Shown here: positions 1 through 10,449 of the stretch, one piece after another
Numbering within the stretch: the stretch's first letter is position 1
How the letters are laid out: each line of letters starts with the position of its first letter
Source: an uncultured Cellulophaga sp.
Lineage (GTDB): Bacteria > Bacteroidota > Bacteroidia > Flavobacteriales > Flavobacteriaceae
Assembly (NCBI GenBank): GCA_947492955.1
Contig: CANLOV010000001.1
Coordinates: 372,001-436,000, forward strand
DNA: 64,000 bases
Reading direction: 5' to 3'
Program-made: the position numbers and the translations under genes
Notes under the pieces: generated by a model
Seen by the model: the letters and a program-made list of their open reading frames with translations, nothing else
What the model was told of the DNA's origin: nothing
Database searches by the model: none

Positions 1-2
1 AT

Positions 3-140
3 TTAATTAAAATGAGAGTTTCTTCTCTACATGGAAATATAGAGGGGAAAAACTTTGATAAAGAAATTTTAGAAGAAATAATGAGCTATCAGCAATTAAA
101 TACCTTATTAAAAAAGAAATTAAATAGAGTACTTTCTTAA
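3..140 (+). CDS. C-terminal fragment of a CDS truncated by the window edge
   Basis: Open frame from window start (…LIKMRVSSLHGNIEGKNFDKEILEEIMSYQQLNTLLKKKLNRVLS*), stop TAA at 138-140, followed immediately by a terminator hairpin. Confidence 0.55.
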   Translation, partial: LIKMRVSSLHGNIEGKNFDKEILEEIMSYQQLNTLLKKKLNRVLS

Positions 141-177
141 AACAAAAAAACCTAGCACTGCTAGGTTTTTTTGTTTT
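141..177. terminator. Bidirectional Rho-independent terminator
   Basis: AACAAAAAAACCTAGCActGCTAGGTTTTTTTGTT perfect inverted repeat between convergent genes. Confidence 0.85.
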
Positions 178-193
178 ACTTTTAAAAAGAATC

Positions 194-823
194 TTAATAT
201 AATTCTAAAGCTTTAGCTTGTTGTAATAAATCTACAAGATTATCTACATTAAGCTTTTTCATTAATCTAGCCTTATAAGTACTAACAGTCTTTTCGTTTA
301 GGTTTAATCCTAAGGCTACGTCTTTGTTACGTTTACCGCTTGCTAATAACTTAAGAACTTCTACTTCTCTAGAAGAAAGTTTTCTAAAGAATCTTCTAGG
401 TTTTTGAGTTCCTTCGTCAAAGGCTAAACGCTGAGCAAGCTCATTGGTAATAAACATATTACCTTCGCTTACCTTTTTAACAGCAGTAATGATATAATCA
501 ATATCTGCAACTTTAGATAAATATCCGTAAGCACCAGCTCTAATAGTACTTAATGCGTAAACATCTTCCGATTGTCCACTGTAAATTAGTACTTTTACAT
601 CAGGATATTCTGTCTTTATTTTTCTTAATGCGGCTATACCATTAATTTCAGGTATATCCATTTCCATCATAACAACATCAGGAGTATCACTTTCTAATCT
701 GTTAAATAATTCGGTAGTATTTGATACATCATCAATTACTTTAAAATCATTAGACGTGCTTAAAGCGTGCTTTATCCCTAGTCTTACTATTGGATGATTG
801 TCTGCAATTAAAACTTTAATCAT
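194..823 (-). CDS. LuxR/NarL-family response regulator
   Basis: REC domain (IKVLIADNHPIVRLGIKHAL; phospho-acceptor region VVMMEMDIP) plus C-terminal LuxR HTH (LSSREVEVLKLLASGKRNKDVALGLNLNEKTVSTYKARLMKKL). Confidence 0.92.
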   Translation of the reverse strand: MIKVLIADNHPIVRLGIKHALSTSNDFKVIDDVSNTTELFNRLESDTPDVVMMEMDIPEINGIAALRKIKTEYPDVKVLIYSGQSEDVYALSTIRAGAYGYLSKVADIDYIITAVKKVSEGNMFITNELAQRLAFDEGTQKPRRFFRKLSSREVEVLKLLASGKRNKDVALGLNLNEKTVSTYKARLMKKLNVDNLVDLLQQAKALELY

Positions 824-997
824 TGTGTGGGTTGTTTTTCTAGTATTTAACTTGAGTTACTTTGTCGTCTAAAAAGACTGACACGCAATGTAGGGTTAAA
901 TAATCTAATTTCTTACTTCAAATGTGATTTATTTTATTTAAAAAACGAAATTTTTCGTATTTTATTCGATTTAATTACCTGATTCCTAGTTTATCGG

Positions 998-1786
998 TCA
1001 TTTTAGTGACTCTGGAATCTCACAAACTGGTATCGGAACCATTTTATGCTTGTTAGAAGAATTAAACCTGTCAAAGATAATAAAAACTTCTTTTTCTCTA
1101 CCACTAAAATCTTCAGAAACTTTCCCTAGGTCTTTCTGAGCCATTGCCCACTCTAGCTCTGGGTAAGATGCTCCTATTTGATCTTCATCTGTTCTGTCGT
1201 CTCCCCACAAACCATCTGTAGGAGGTGCCTTTATTATTTCGTTATTTATTCCTAATTCATTTGAAATTTTGTAAACCTCTGTCTTTAATAAATCTGCTAT
1301 AGGGCTTAAATCTACACCGCCATCACCATATTTTGTATAGAAACCTACACCAAAATCTTCTACTTTATTACCTGTTCCGGCAACTAAGTAACCTTCTAAA
1401 GCAGCAAAATAATATAAAGAGGTCATTCTTAATCTTGCGCGCGTATTGGCTAAAGACATAAATCTGTCTGCTTCATTATCTACTTTTGGCAAAGCATCAA
1501 CAAGGCTGTCGAAAACTGGAGTAAGATTTACGAGTTGTCTTTTTACGTTCGGAAAATTATCTTGTAACCATTGTATATGGTTGGCTGCTCTGGTTACTTG
1601 GTTTTCTGCTTGGTGTATAGGCATTTCTAGACATAATAGTTCTAGTCCTGTTTTAGCACATAATGTAGAAGTTACCGCTGAATCTATTCCGCCAGAAATA
1701 CCGATTACAAATCCTTTTATATTTGCTTTTGTTGCATAATCTTTTAGCCAATTAACAATATGGTCAATTACTTTTTCTGTTTGCAT
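998..1786 (-). CDS. nadE: NAD+ synthase (NH3-dependent type)
   Basis: SGGIDSA PP-loop motif, GTGNKVED and KYGDGGVDLSPIADLLKTEVY motifs. Confidence 0.93.
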   Translation of the reverse strand: MQTEKVIDHIVNWLKDYATKANIKGFVIGISGGIDSAVTSTLCAKTGLELLCLEMPIHQAENQVTRAANHIQWLQDNFPNVKRQLVNLTPVFDSLVDALPKVDNEADRFMSLANTRARLRMTSLYYFAALEGYLVAGTGNKVEDFGVGFYTKYGDGGVDLSPIADLLKTEVYKISNELGINNEIIKAPPTDGLWGDDRTDEDQIGASYPELEWAMAQKDLGKVSEDFSGREKEVFIIFDRFNSSNKHKMVPIPVCEIPESLK

Positions 1787-1852
1787 AGGAGTCTTTTATT
1801 TAGTTGAAAACAATTAACTTTGCCTGTAAAAATAAAGCCTACAAGCTAAAAA

Positions 1853-2842
1853 ATGAAGAATAAAAGAAATTACTTTTTTAATAAAATATTGATTATACCA
1901 CTTTTACTGGTCTTAATTGTATTGTCTGGATGCGAATTGAGTAAAAAAGAAGGGGTTGATGTTTCTGATATTAAGTTAGACATAAAGGTTTTACGTTTTG
2001 ATCAAGAATTTGCAAATGTTAAGCCAACAGGGATACCACAATTAAAAAAGAAGTTTCCTTATATGTTTCCAAAGCAATATGCAGATAGTGTTTGGGAATC
2101 TAAATTGAAAGATACACTACAAGCAGAATTATTTAAAGAAGTAGATAATTCTTTTTTAAATTTTACCCAAGAGACTAAGGATTTAGAATTGTTTTATAAG
2201 CATGTTAAATATTATTTCCCTAAAGAAAAAGAGCCTAATGTAGTAACGGTTACGTCTTATGTAGATTATAAAAATAGGGTAATATTAACAGATACGATAT
2301 TGTTGTTGGCTTTAGATAATTATTTAGGAGCTAATCATAAGTTTTATGCAGGCATTCAGAACTATATAGCCAAAACATTAGATAAGCAATATATTGTTAG
2401 TGATGTAGCTAGTGCTTTTGTTAAAAAGAAAATTGCAGCACCTGTAGAAAGAACATTTTTAGCTAAACTTATATATTATGGTAAAGAATTGTATTTAAAG
2501 GATAAGTTGATACCTTTTAATACAGACGCTCAAAAAATAAAATTTACTCAGCAAGAGCTAGATTGGGCAAATGCAAATGAAGAGCAAATTTGGCGCTATT
2601 TTGTAGAAAGGCAGTTACTGTATAGTACCGATGCTAAATTGGCGGCTAGGTTTTTAGAGGATGCTCCGTTTAGTAAGTTTCAGTTAGAGTTGGATAATGA
2701 ATCGCCAGGAAAAGTAGGTAGGTATATAGGTTGGCAAATTGTAAAGGCGTACATGGAAAAAAATAAGGTATCGTTACAACAGTTGTTAAGTATACCTGCA
2801 GAAGAAATTTTTAAGAAATCAAATTATAAACCAAGAAGATAA
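1853..2842 (+). CDS. gldB: Gliding motility lipoprotein GldB
   Basis: Lipobox LSGC; GldB-like sequence; directly followed by gldC-like ORF. Confidence 0.85.
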   Translation: MKNKRNYFFNKILIIPLLLVLIVLSGCELSKKEGVDVSDIKLDIKVLRFDQEFANVKPTGIPQLKKKFPYMFPKQYADSVWESKLKDTLQAELFKEVDNSFLNFTQETKDLELFYKHVKYYFPKEKEPNVVTVTSYVDYKNRVILTDTILLLALDNYLGANHKFYAGIQNYIAKTLDKQYIVSDVASAFVKKKIAAPVERTFLAKLIYYGKELYLKDKLIPFNTDAQKIKFTQQELDWANANEEQIWRYFVERQLLYSTDAKLAARFLEDAPFSKFQLELDNESPGKVGRYIGWQIVKAYMEKNKVSLQQLLSIPAEEIFKKSNYKPRR

Positions 2843-3178
2843 ATGTCAGAACTTCATACATCAGAAATTACATTAAAAGTAGGCTTAGACGAAAATAGGG
2901 TGCCAGAGAATTTAACATGGTCTGCAGAAGATGGTGGTATTGTAAATGAGGAAGCTAAAGCAATGTTATTGTCTGTTTGGGATAGTAAAAATAAAGAGTC
3001 GTTAAAGATAGATTTATGGACAAAAGATATGCCGGTAGATGAAATGAAAATTTTCTTTCATCAGACTTTAGTTTCTTTATCTGATACCTTTATGAAAGCA
3101 ACACAAGATGAGAAAATGACGGCGACAATGAAGGATTTTTGTGAGTATTTTGCTGAAAAATTAGAGTTGAAAAAATAA
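2843..3178 (+). CDS. gldC: Gliding motility protein GldC
   Basis: MSELHTSEITLKVGLDENRVPENLTWSAEDGG… characteristic GldC; adjacent to gldB. Confidence 0.87.
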   Translation: MSELHTSEITLKVGLDENRVPENLTWSAEDGGIVNEEAKAMLLSVWDSKNKESLKIDLWTKDMPVDEMKIFFHQTLVSLSDTFMKATQDEKMTATMKDFCEYFAEKLELKK

Positions 3179-3239
3179 TTTTTTAGCCAATTGTCTTCTT
3201 TTGAGTAAGTTGTATTAGTTTGTGTAGACTAATTTTAAC

Positions 3240-3641
3240 ATGAAAAAGGAGCTAAGAAGTAAGTTAGTATTTGTGTATAATGCTAATTCTGGAAAAAGGA
3301 ATGCGCTTATAGATAGTGCGCATAAAATATTAAGTCCTAGTACCTATAGTTGTAGTTTATGCGATATTACATACGGGGTGTTTGTAGAGAATAAAATTTG
3401 GAAAAATTTTAGAGAAAGTACTTCACTGCAAATGGAATTTTTGCACAAAGATGAGTTTGTAAAATCTTATGATTTAAGATTGAGATATGAAATAACTTAT
3501 CCTATTGTTTTGGAGCTTGTTGGGGGTAAATTGGAAGTTTTTATAAAAACAAAAGAATTAAACAATTTAGATAATTCGGAAGATTTAATACGCTTAATAA
3601 AGCAAAAAAAGAGTATTAATGTTTTTTCTATAGTGTTATGA
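3240..3641 (+). CDS. Conserved hypothetical protein
   Basis: 133 aa ORF, MKKELRSKLVFVYNANSGKRNALIDSAHKILSPSTYSCSLCDITYG. Confidence 0.6.
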   Translation: MKKELRSKLVFVYNANSGKRNALIDSAHKILSPSTYSCSLCDITYGVFVENKIWKNFRESTSLQMEFLHKDEFVKSYDLRLRYEITYPIVLELVGGKLEVFIKTKELNNLDNSEDLIRLIKQKKSINVFSIVL

Positions 3642-4250
3642 GTTTTGTTTGTAAAACTCAGTATTAATAGCATCAATATAATTTAAAACATCTTCTCGCC
3701 CTATAGATTTAGAAGAGGATGTAATAAAGTAATTTGGCGCTTCTTCCCAAATGCCATCTAAAAGTATTTTTATGTAATTATTTACATGGGTATCAATAGA
3801 CTTGGGGCGCAATTTATCTGCTTTTGTAAAAATAATACAGAAAGGAATGGCATTTTCTCCCATCCACTCCATAAATTCTAAATCAACTTTTTGCGGTTCG
3901 TGTCTAATATCAATTAAAACAAAAGCACAAACTAGTTGTTGTCTTTCAATAAAATAATCGGTGATATATTTTTGGAACGTTTTCTTTTCTTTTTTAGAAA
4001 CTCTAGCATAACCGTAGCCAGGTAAATCTACAAGAAACCAATTATCGTTTATTTTAAAATGATTAATTAGTTGTGTTTTTCCTGGTCTTCCAGAAGTTTT
4101 GGCTAAACTTTTTTTCTGAGTAAGCATATTAATTAAAGAAGACTTGCCAACATTAGAACGGCCAATAAAAGCGTATTCTGGTATTGGGTCTTTTGGGCAA
4201 TGCGTTACCTTAGAATTGCTAATTACAAATTCCGAAGATTTAATTTTCAT
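3636..4250 (-). CDS. engB: Ribosome biogenesis GTP-binding protein YsxC/EngB
   Basis: GRSNVGKSSLINML Walker A, SGRPGKTQLINHF, DLPGYGYA, TKADK motifs. Confidence 0.94.
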   Translation of the reverse strand: MKIKSSEFVISNSKVTHCPKDPIPEYAFIGRSNVGKSSLINMLTQKKSLAKTSGRPGKTQLINHFKINDNWFLVDLPGYGYARVSKKEKKTFQKYITDYFIERQQLVCAFVLIDIRHEPQKVDLEFMEWMGENAIPFCIIFTKADKLRPKSIDTHVNNYIKILLDGIWEEAPNYFITSSSKSIGREDVLNYIDAINTEFYKQNS

Positions 4251-4261
4251 GGAATTTCTTT

Positions 4262-5026
4262 TTAGAAACTACGTTTTTTTAGCCAATCGTGTAAAATAGT
4301 ATTAAACTCATCTGGATGTTCCATCATTGGGGCATGCCCACATTTTTTTATCCAGTATAGGTCAGAATCTGGTAATAAAGTATGAAATTCTTCTGCAACA
4401 TTAGGTGGGGTTACAGTGTCGTCTTCTCCCCAAATAATACACGTAGGAGTATCCATGTATGGTAAATCTTTAGCCATGTTGTGTCTAATGGCACTTTTTG
4501 CACAAGCTAATGTTTTTACCAATTTCATACGGTTGTTTAAAGTTTCAAAAACTTCATCAACTATCTCTGGAGTAGCAACTTCAGGGTCGTAAAAAACATC
4601 CTGAGCTTTCTTTTTTATAAACTCATAATCGCCACGCTTTGGGTAGCCGTCTCCCATAGCGCTTTCGTATAAGCCAGAACTTCCTGTAATAACAAGTCCT
4701 TTAACTAATTCGGGATGTAATTTAGTATGTAATAAGGCAATATGACCTCCTAAGGAGTTTCCTAAAAGAATTACATTTTTTAGTCCTTTAAATTTAATAA
4801 AGCCTTCAACAAACTTTACAAAACTCTTTATGTTGGTTTTAAGTAAAGGCATGTCATATATGGGTAATTCTGGAACTATAACTTTGTAGCCAGCTTCGGG
4901 AAAGTAATTTCTAACACCTTGGAAATTGCTTAACCCACCCATGAGACCATGAAGTATAATGATAGGGGTGCCTTCTCCTATCTCTATATAACTGTATTTT
5001 CCTTCTTTAATAATCTGTTCTTCCAT
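4262..5026 (-). CDS. Alpha/beta hydrolase
   Basis: HGLMGG oxyanion region, GNSLGG nucleophile elbow, C-terminal CGHAPMMEHPDEF. Confidence 0.88.
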   Translation of the reverse strand: MEEQIIKEGKYSYIEIGEGTPIIILHGLMGGLSNFQGVRNYFPEAGYKVIVPELPIYDMPLLKTNIKSFVKFVEGFIKFKGLKNVILLGNSLGGHIALLHTKLHPELVKGLVITGSSGLYESAMGDGYPKRGDYEFIKKKAQDVFYDPEVATPEIVDEVFETLNNRMKLVKTLACAKSAIRHNMAKDLPYMDTPTCIIWGEDDTVTPPNVAEEFHTLLPDSDLYWIKKCGHAPMMEHPDEFNTILHDWLKKRSF

Positions 5027-5221
5027 TCAAGGATTTCTTCGGGTCATCTGAATCGCAAATATAGACATTTCCAAATAATAGCAAGGCATTTGAAAGAAAG
5101 TGTTTCATTAATTTTAAGTCTCTGAAATTAAGGTAATTAATAAAAATCTCCCACTTTTTAAAGTCTGTTGTTCAGTGCAGTGCAATAATATTTATCCAAT
5201 AAACAATAAATTTATTAACAA

Positions 5222-5248
5222 AGTGGTAGTTAGTGGTAAAAAGTGGTA
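5222..5248 (+). promoter_or_regulatory. Putative MraZ operator: three AGTGGTA repeats at 10-bp period
   Basis: AGTGGTA at 5222-5228, 5232-5238, 5242-5248, upstream of mraZ. Confidence 0.65.
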
Positions 5249-5258
5249 ATAATTTCTA

Positions 5259-5266
5259 TATATTTG
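5259..5266 (+). promoter_or_regulatory. Bacteroidetes -7 promoter element (TATATTTG = TAnnTTTG) for the dcw operon
   Basis: Matches TAnnTTTG consensus ~30 bp upstream of the mraZ start, just downstream of the AGTGGTA repeats. Confidence 0.5.
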
Positions 5267-5295
5267 AGTTATAATAAAAAAAACTATTGTTTTAA

Positions 5296-5760
5296 GTGAT
5301 CAATTTCATAGGAACATACGAGTGTAAATCAGATGTTAAGGGGCGGGTAATGATACCTGTTGCGCTTAAGAATCAGATGGTTCCGGTAATGAACGATGGT
5401 TTTGTTTTAAAGCGTTCTGTGTTTCAGCCGTGTTTGGAGTTGTATCCAATGGCAGAATGGAATCTTTTAATGGAAAAGATGAATAAAAAGAATCGTTTTA
5501 AGAAAAAGAATAATGATTTTATAAGAAGATTTTCTGCCGGAGTTAAAATTGTAGAGGTAGATGCTGCGGGAAGACTTTTAATTCCTAAAAATTTAATTTC
5601 TATAGCAGGGATTACAAAAGAAGTAGTGTTGAGTTCTGCAATAAATATTGTGGAAATCTGGGATAAAGATAATTACGAGAAAGTGATAGAAGAAACGGCT
5701 GAAGATTTTGCAGATTTAGCAGAAGAAGTGATGGGAGGTGATGAAGATGAGTTATCATAA
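5296..5760 (+). CDS. mraZ: Transcriptional regulator MraZ (GTG start)
   Basis: MINFIGTYECKSDVKGRVMIP and VDAAGRLLIPKNL AbrB-like repeats; first gene of dcw cluster. Confidence 0.93.
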   Translation: MINFIGTYECKSDVKGRVMIPVALKNQMVPVMNDGFVLKRSVFQPCLELYPMAEWNLLMEKMNKKNRFKKKNNDFIRRFSAGVKIVEVDAAGRLLIPKNLISIAGITKEVVLSSAINIVEIWDKDNYEKVIEETAEDFADLAEEVMGGDEDELS

Positions 5761-6643
5761 TCCGGTTTTGTTAAATGCATCGGTAGATGGTTTAGCAATA
5801 AAAGAAAATGGAGTGTATGTAGATGTAACCTTTGGTGGTGGCGGACATTCAAAAGAAATTCTAAGCAGATTGGGTCCAGAGGGTAAGTTGTTTGCTTTTG
5901 ATCAGGATGAAGATGCGATGGAGAATGTTTTAGATGATGATAGGTTTCAGTTAATAAGTGAGAATTTTAGGTATATAACTCAGTTCTTAAAATTTTATGG
6001 TGTTCGTAAGGTTGATGGAATTTTGGGAGATTTTGGAGTTTCTTCACATCAGTTTGATGTTGCAGAAAGAGGTTTCTCTACTCGTTTTGATGCTGATTTA
6101 GATATGAGAATGAGTCAGAAGAATACAGTTTCTGCCTATGATGTGGTGAATTCGTATGATTATGATGATTTGCGTAATGTATTGTTTCAATACGGGGATT
6201 TAAGAAATGCAAATGCTATGGCTAAAGTAATTGTAGCAAGCAGAGAAGAATCGCCAATAAAAACAACAGAGCAATTAAAGCAAGTGTTACATCAGTTTTT
6301 ACCAGGATTTAAAGCACATAAAATATTAGCTCAAATATATCAGGCAATACGTATAGAGGTAAATCAGGAAATAGAAGTGATTAAAGAATTTCTTGTGCAG
6401 ACAGAAAATTTAATTAATCCGGGAGGAAGATTAAGTCTTATTAGTTACCACTCTTTAGAAGATAGATTGGTAAAAAGATATATAAGAGCAGGTCAGTTTC
6501 AGGGAGAGCCAGAAAAAGATTTGTACGGAAATATAGATGTGCCTTTCAAAAAGGTAGGCGGTTTAATAGTTCCATCTAAGGATGAGATAAAAGAGAATAA
6601 TAGAGCTCGTAGTGCTAAGTTAAGAATAGCAGAAAAGTTATGA
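5738..6643 (+). CDS. rsmH: 16S rRNA m4C1402 methyltransferase RsmH (MraW)
   Basis: YHNPVLL…VDVTFGGGGHSKEIL, GVSSHQFD, SYHSLEDRLVK motifs. Confidence 0.95.
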   Translation: MMKMSYHNPVLLNASVDGLAIKENGVYVDVTFGGGGHSKEILSRLGPEGKLFAFDQDEDAMENVLDDDRFQLISENFRYITQFLKFYGVRKVDGILGDFGVSSHQFDVAERGFSTRFDADLDMRMSQKNTVSAYDVVNSYDYDDLRNVLFQYGDLRNANAMAKVIVASREESPIKTTEQLKQVLHQFLPGFKAHKILAQIYQAIRIEVNQEIEVIKEFLVQTENLINPGGRLSLISYHSLEDRLVKRYIRAGQFQGEPEKDLYGNIDVPFKKVGGLIVPSKDEIKENNRARSAKLRIAEKL

Positions 6644-6963
6644 TGAGAAAAGGAATATTAGATATTCTAAAAGGTAAGTTTTTGGTGAGTGGTGATGCTC
6701 CTAAAAACTGGTTGTTCATCATTTTTGTTTCTTTTTTAGCAACTATAATGATAGGGAGTTCACATAGCGCCGATGGTAAGGTGCATAAAATAGCAGCTTT
6801 AAATGAAGAGGTAAGAGAGTTAAGGAGTGAGTTTGTAGATGTGCGTTCAGATGTGCAGCGCTTAAAATTAGAGTCTACAATATTAGAAACCATGGAGCTA
6901 AGAGGTTTGTTTCCTTCGGAAACACCACCACAAAAGATAAAAGTAAAAACACTAAAAAAGTAA
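6640..6963 (+). CDS. ftsL: FtsL-like division protein
   Basis: Small single-TM protein with coiled coil between rsmH and ftsI. Confidence 0.75.
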   Translation: MMRKGILDILKGKFLVSGDAPKNWLFIIFVSFLATIMIGSSHSADGKVHKIAALNEEVRELRSEFVDVRSDVQRLKLESTILETMELRGLFPSETPPQKIKVKTLKK

Positions 6964-8969
6964 TGGCGGTAACAGAAAAGAACATATTAACTAGGCTCTA
7001 TGTAGTTGCTGGTTGTCTTTTTGTTTTTGCTGTTGCAGTAATGGTGAAACTGGTAAGCATTCAGATGGTAGATGGCGATAAGTATAAAAAACTTGCTATG
7101 GACCGTACCGAAAAGATGTTTACTATAGCACCTAATCGTGGAAACTTATATTCAGACGATGGTAGTTTGTTGGCAACTTCGGTCTCTAGGTATACCATCC
7201 GTTTTGATGCGGTTACGGTAAAGGATAAAGTTTTTCAGGAAAATATAAAGCCATTATCAGATTCTTTGGCTAAAATGTTTGGTAAATCGTCATCACATTA
7301 CCAACGATTGTTTAGAAAAGCAAAGAATAATAAGAACAGGTATAAGTTAATAGCGCGTAACCTAGATTATTCAGATTACATAAAAATAAAAAGCTTTCCA
7401 TTGTTTGTAAAAGGACCAAATCGTGGAGGCTTAATAGTAGAGCAGAAAACAGTTAGGGAGCATCCTTTAGGGAAAATAGCCGAGCGTAGTGTTGGTTATG
7501 AGCGTGTAGATGAAAAGGGACATTATACAAGAGTAGGTTTAGAAGGTGCTTTTGGACAGTATTTAAGAGGAACAGAAGGAAAGCGTTTAAAACAAAAAAT
7601 AGCAAAAGGGCAATGGAAACCTATTGGTTTAGATAATATAGTAGAACCAAAAGACGGTTATGATGTTGTTTCTACAATAGATATAAATATACAAGATATA
7701 GCGCACCATGCATTGTTAGGTCAGTTAGAAAAATATAAGGCAGACCATGGTTGTGTTATTGTAATGGAAACTAAAACAGGAGAAGTAAAAGCTATTTCTA
7801 ATTTAGGAATTACAAGTTCAGGAAAATATTACGAGCGCTTAAATTATGCTATAGGAGAATCGCACGAACCAGGTTCTACCTTTAAATTAATGTCTATGGT
7901 AGCGGCATTAGAAGATAAGGTAATAGACACGAGTACGGTATTTGATACAGGAAATGGACGTTGGAAAATTTACGATAGAACTGTGCGAGACTCTAAATGG
8001 GGTGGTTATGGGAAAGTAAGTGCAGCAAGAGCATTTGAAATTTCTTCGAATACAGCATTTGCAAAAATGATTCATGAGAATTACAAAGATAATCCAGAGA
8101 AATTTGTAGACCGCTTAAAAGCAATGCACCTTCATGAGGAATTAGGTATGCCTATAAAAGGAGAAGGGAAGCCAGTAATAAGAAACCCTGGAGATAAAGG
8201 TTGGTCTGGTATTTCGTTAGCGTGGATGTCTCATGGATATGAAGTTTCGCTAACCCCTTTACAGACCTTAACCTTTTATAATGCCATAGCTAATGGGGGG
8301 GGAATGGTAAAGCCAAGATTAATTAAAGAGGTAAAGGAGTGGAATAAAACTATTTTAAAGTTTGATAAAGAGGTAATTAGCGAATCGGTTTGTTCTAAAG
8401 AAACAATAGGGAAGGTACGTCAGATTTTAAAAGATATTGTGGTTAAAAAACATGGTACAGGTCATGGTTTATATTCTTCTAATTTTTCTATGGCGGGTAA
8501 AACAGGAACTTGCCAAAAAAACTATATAGATAAAACAAGCGATAAGTTTGGCTATATATCTTCTTTTTCGGGTTATTTCCCTGCGGATAATCCTAAGTAT
8601 TCTTGTATTGTAGTTATACACGAGCCAGATAAAAGTGTGGGGTATTATGGAGCAGATGTAGCGGGACCAGTATTTAAATCTGTTGCGCAAAAAATATATA
8701 CAACATCACCATTAACAGATGAGATAGATGTATTGGATAATGAAGATGAAAATTTAAATAAAAATTTTCAAAAATATTATGTGCAGTCACAAGAAAGAGG
8801 TAGTAAAGTGCCAAATGTAAAGGGAATGAGTGGGATGGATGCTATTTCTTTATTAGAGAATTTAGGATTACAAGTAGAGGTTAAAGGAAATGGTAAGGTA
8901 AAGAGTCAGTCAGTACCACAAGGGGCAGATATACTAAAAACACAAAAAATAGTTTTAGAGCTTTCATGA
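6963..8969 (+). CDS. ftsI: Penicillin-binding protein 3 / FtsI-type transpeptidase with C-terminal PASTA domain
   Basis: EPGSTFKL (SxxK), SSN, KTGTC (KTG) motifs; C-terminal VPNVKGMSGMDAISLLENLGLQVEV PASTA. Confidence 0.93.
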   Translation: MAVTEKNILTRLYVVAGCLFVFAVAVMVKLVSIQMVDGDKYKKLAMDRTEKMFTIAPNRGNLYSDDGSLLATSVSRYTIRFDAVTVKDKVFQENIKPLSDSLAKMFGKSSSHYQRLFRKAKNNKNRYKLIARNLDYSDYIKIKSFPLFVKGPNRGGLIVEQKTVREHPLGKIAERSVGYERVDEKGHYTRVGLEGAFGQYLRGTEGKRLKQKIAKGQWKPIGLDNIVEPKDGYDVVSTIDINIQDIAHHALLGQLEKYKADHGCVIVMETKTGEVKAISNLGITSSGKYYERLNYAIGESHEPGSTFKLMSMVAALEDKVIDTSTVFDTGNGRWKIYDRTVRDSKWGGYGKVSAARAFEISSNTAFAKMIHENYKDNPEKFVDRLKAMHLHEELGMPIKGEGKPVIRNPGDKGWSGISLAWMSHGYEVSLTPLQTLTFYNAIANGGGMVKPRLIKEVKEWNKTILKFDKEVISESVCSKETIGKVRQILKDIVVKKHGTGHGLYSSNFSMAGKTGTCQKNYIDKTSDKFGYISSFSGYFPADNPKYSCIVVIHEPDKSVGYYGADVAGPVFKSVAQKIYTTSPLTDEIDVLDNEDENLNKNFQKYYVQSQERGSKVPNVKGMSGMDAISLLENLGLQVEVKGNGKVKSQSVPQGADILKTQKIVLELS

Positions 8970-10429
8970 AATTATTAAAAGACATATTATTTGGAGTTGG
9001 AATTTCTGCGGTAAGCGGAAGTACTGATATTATGATAAACTCTATTTGTTTCGATTCTAGAAAAATAGGGTTGGATGATGTTTTTGTAGCCATAAAAGGA
9101 ACTTTGGTAGATGGGCACGAGTATATAAAAAAGGGAATAGCCTTAGGAGCAAAAGCAATTATATGCGAAGAATTACCTAAAGATATTGTAAATGGAATTA
9201 CTTATGTTGTTGTAGATAATGGTAATAAGGCCTTAGCTATAATGGCTTCTAATTTTTATGAAAATGCCTCTAAAAATTTAAAATTAGTAGGTGTAACGGG
9301 CACTAATGGTAAAACAACAATCAGTAGTTTGTTGTATCAGTTGTTTAAAAATGCAGGCTATAAAGTTGGATTAATATCTACTATAAAAATAGTTGTAGAT
9401 GGGCAAGAATATGCAACAAGCCATACAACACCAGATGCCTTAACTATTAATAAGTATTTAGGTTTAATGAATAATGCTGGTGTGGAGTATTGCTTTATGG
9501 AGGTAAGTTCTCACGGTATTCATCAAAAAAGAACAGAAGGTTTAGTATTTGCTGGAGCTATATTTACAAACTTATCTCATGATCATTTAGATTATCATAA
9601 AACATTTGCAGAATATAGAGATACTAAAAAGTTATTGTTTGATCAGTTGCCAAAAACGGCATTTGCAATAACAAATAGCGATGATAAAAATGGTGCAGTA
9701 ATGCTTCAGAATACAAAGGCAAAGAAATACACCTATGCCTTAAAAAGTTATGCAGATTATAGAGCACAAGTTTTAGAAAACCAGTTCGATGGGCAATTAC
9801 TAAAGATTAATGATAATGAGTTGTGGTCTAAGCTTATAGGAGGTTTTAATGCGTATAATTTATTAGCGATATATGCAACGGCAGATTTACTAGGTTTAGA
9901 AAACTTAGAGATTTTGCAATTATTAAGTCAGTTAGAAAATGTTGATGGTAGATTTCAGTATTATATTTCAAAAGAAAAAATAACGGCAATAGTTGATTAT
10001 GCCCATACACCGGATGCGTTAAAAAATGTACTTGATACAATCAACACATTGAGAACTGGAAATGAAAACGTCATCACCGTTGTGGGGTGTGGTGGCGATA
10101 GAGATAGTTCAAAGCGCCCGGTTATGGGTAATATCGCATCGGCATTAAGTAATAAAGTCATTTTTACATCAGATAATCCTCGAACAGAATCTCCTAATGC
10201 TATAATTAAGCAGATGGAAGAAGGAGTAGAGCCGCAAAATTTCAGAAAAATTTTATCAATAGACGATAGGGAGCAAGCGATAAAAACAGCATGTCAATTA
10301 GCGCTTGCCAATGATATTGTTTTAATAGCAGGAAAAGGGCACGAAACGTATCAGGAAACAAACGGAGAACGCATACATTTTGATGATTTTAAAATGGTAA
10401 AAGAAGTATTAACAAGTTTAAATAAATAA
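8966..10429 (+). CDS. murE: UDP-N-acetylmuramoyl-L-alanyl-D-glutamate ligase MurE
   Basis: [28 protein letters not shown] motif (DNPR, typical of DAP-adding MurE). Confidence 0.94.
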   Translation: MKLLKDILFGVGISAVSGSTDIMINSICFDSRKIGLDDVFVAIKGTLVDGHEYIKKGIALGAKAIICEELPKDIVNGITYVVVDNGNKALAIMASNFYENASKNLKLVGVTGTNGKTTISSLLYQLFKNAGYKVGLISTIKIVVDGQEYATSHTTPDALTINKYLGLMNNAGVEYCFMEVSSHGIHQKRTEGLVFAGAIFTNLSHDHLDYHKTFAEYRDTKKLLFDQLPKTAFAITNSDDKNGAVMLQNTKAKKYTYALKSYADYRAQVLENQFDGQLLKINDNELWSKLIGGFNAYNLLAIYATADLLGLENLEILQLLSQLENVDGRFQYYISKEKITAIVDYAHTPDALKNVLDTINTLRTGNENVITVVGCGGDRDSSKRPVMGNIASALSNKVIFTSDNPRTESPNAIIKQMEEGVEPQNFRKILSIDDREQAIKTACQLALANDIVLIAGKGHETYQETNGERIHFDDFKMVKEVLTSLNK

Positions 10430-10449
10430 CAGTAAGAATAAAGGTTTTT

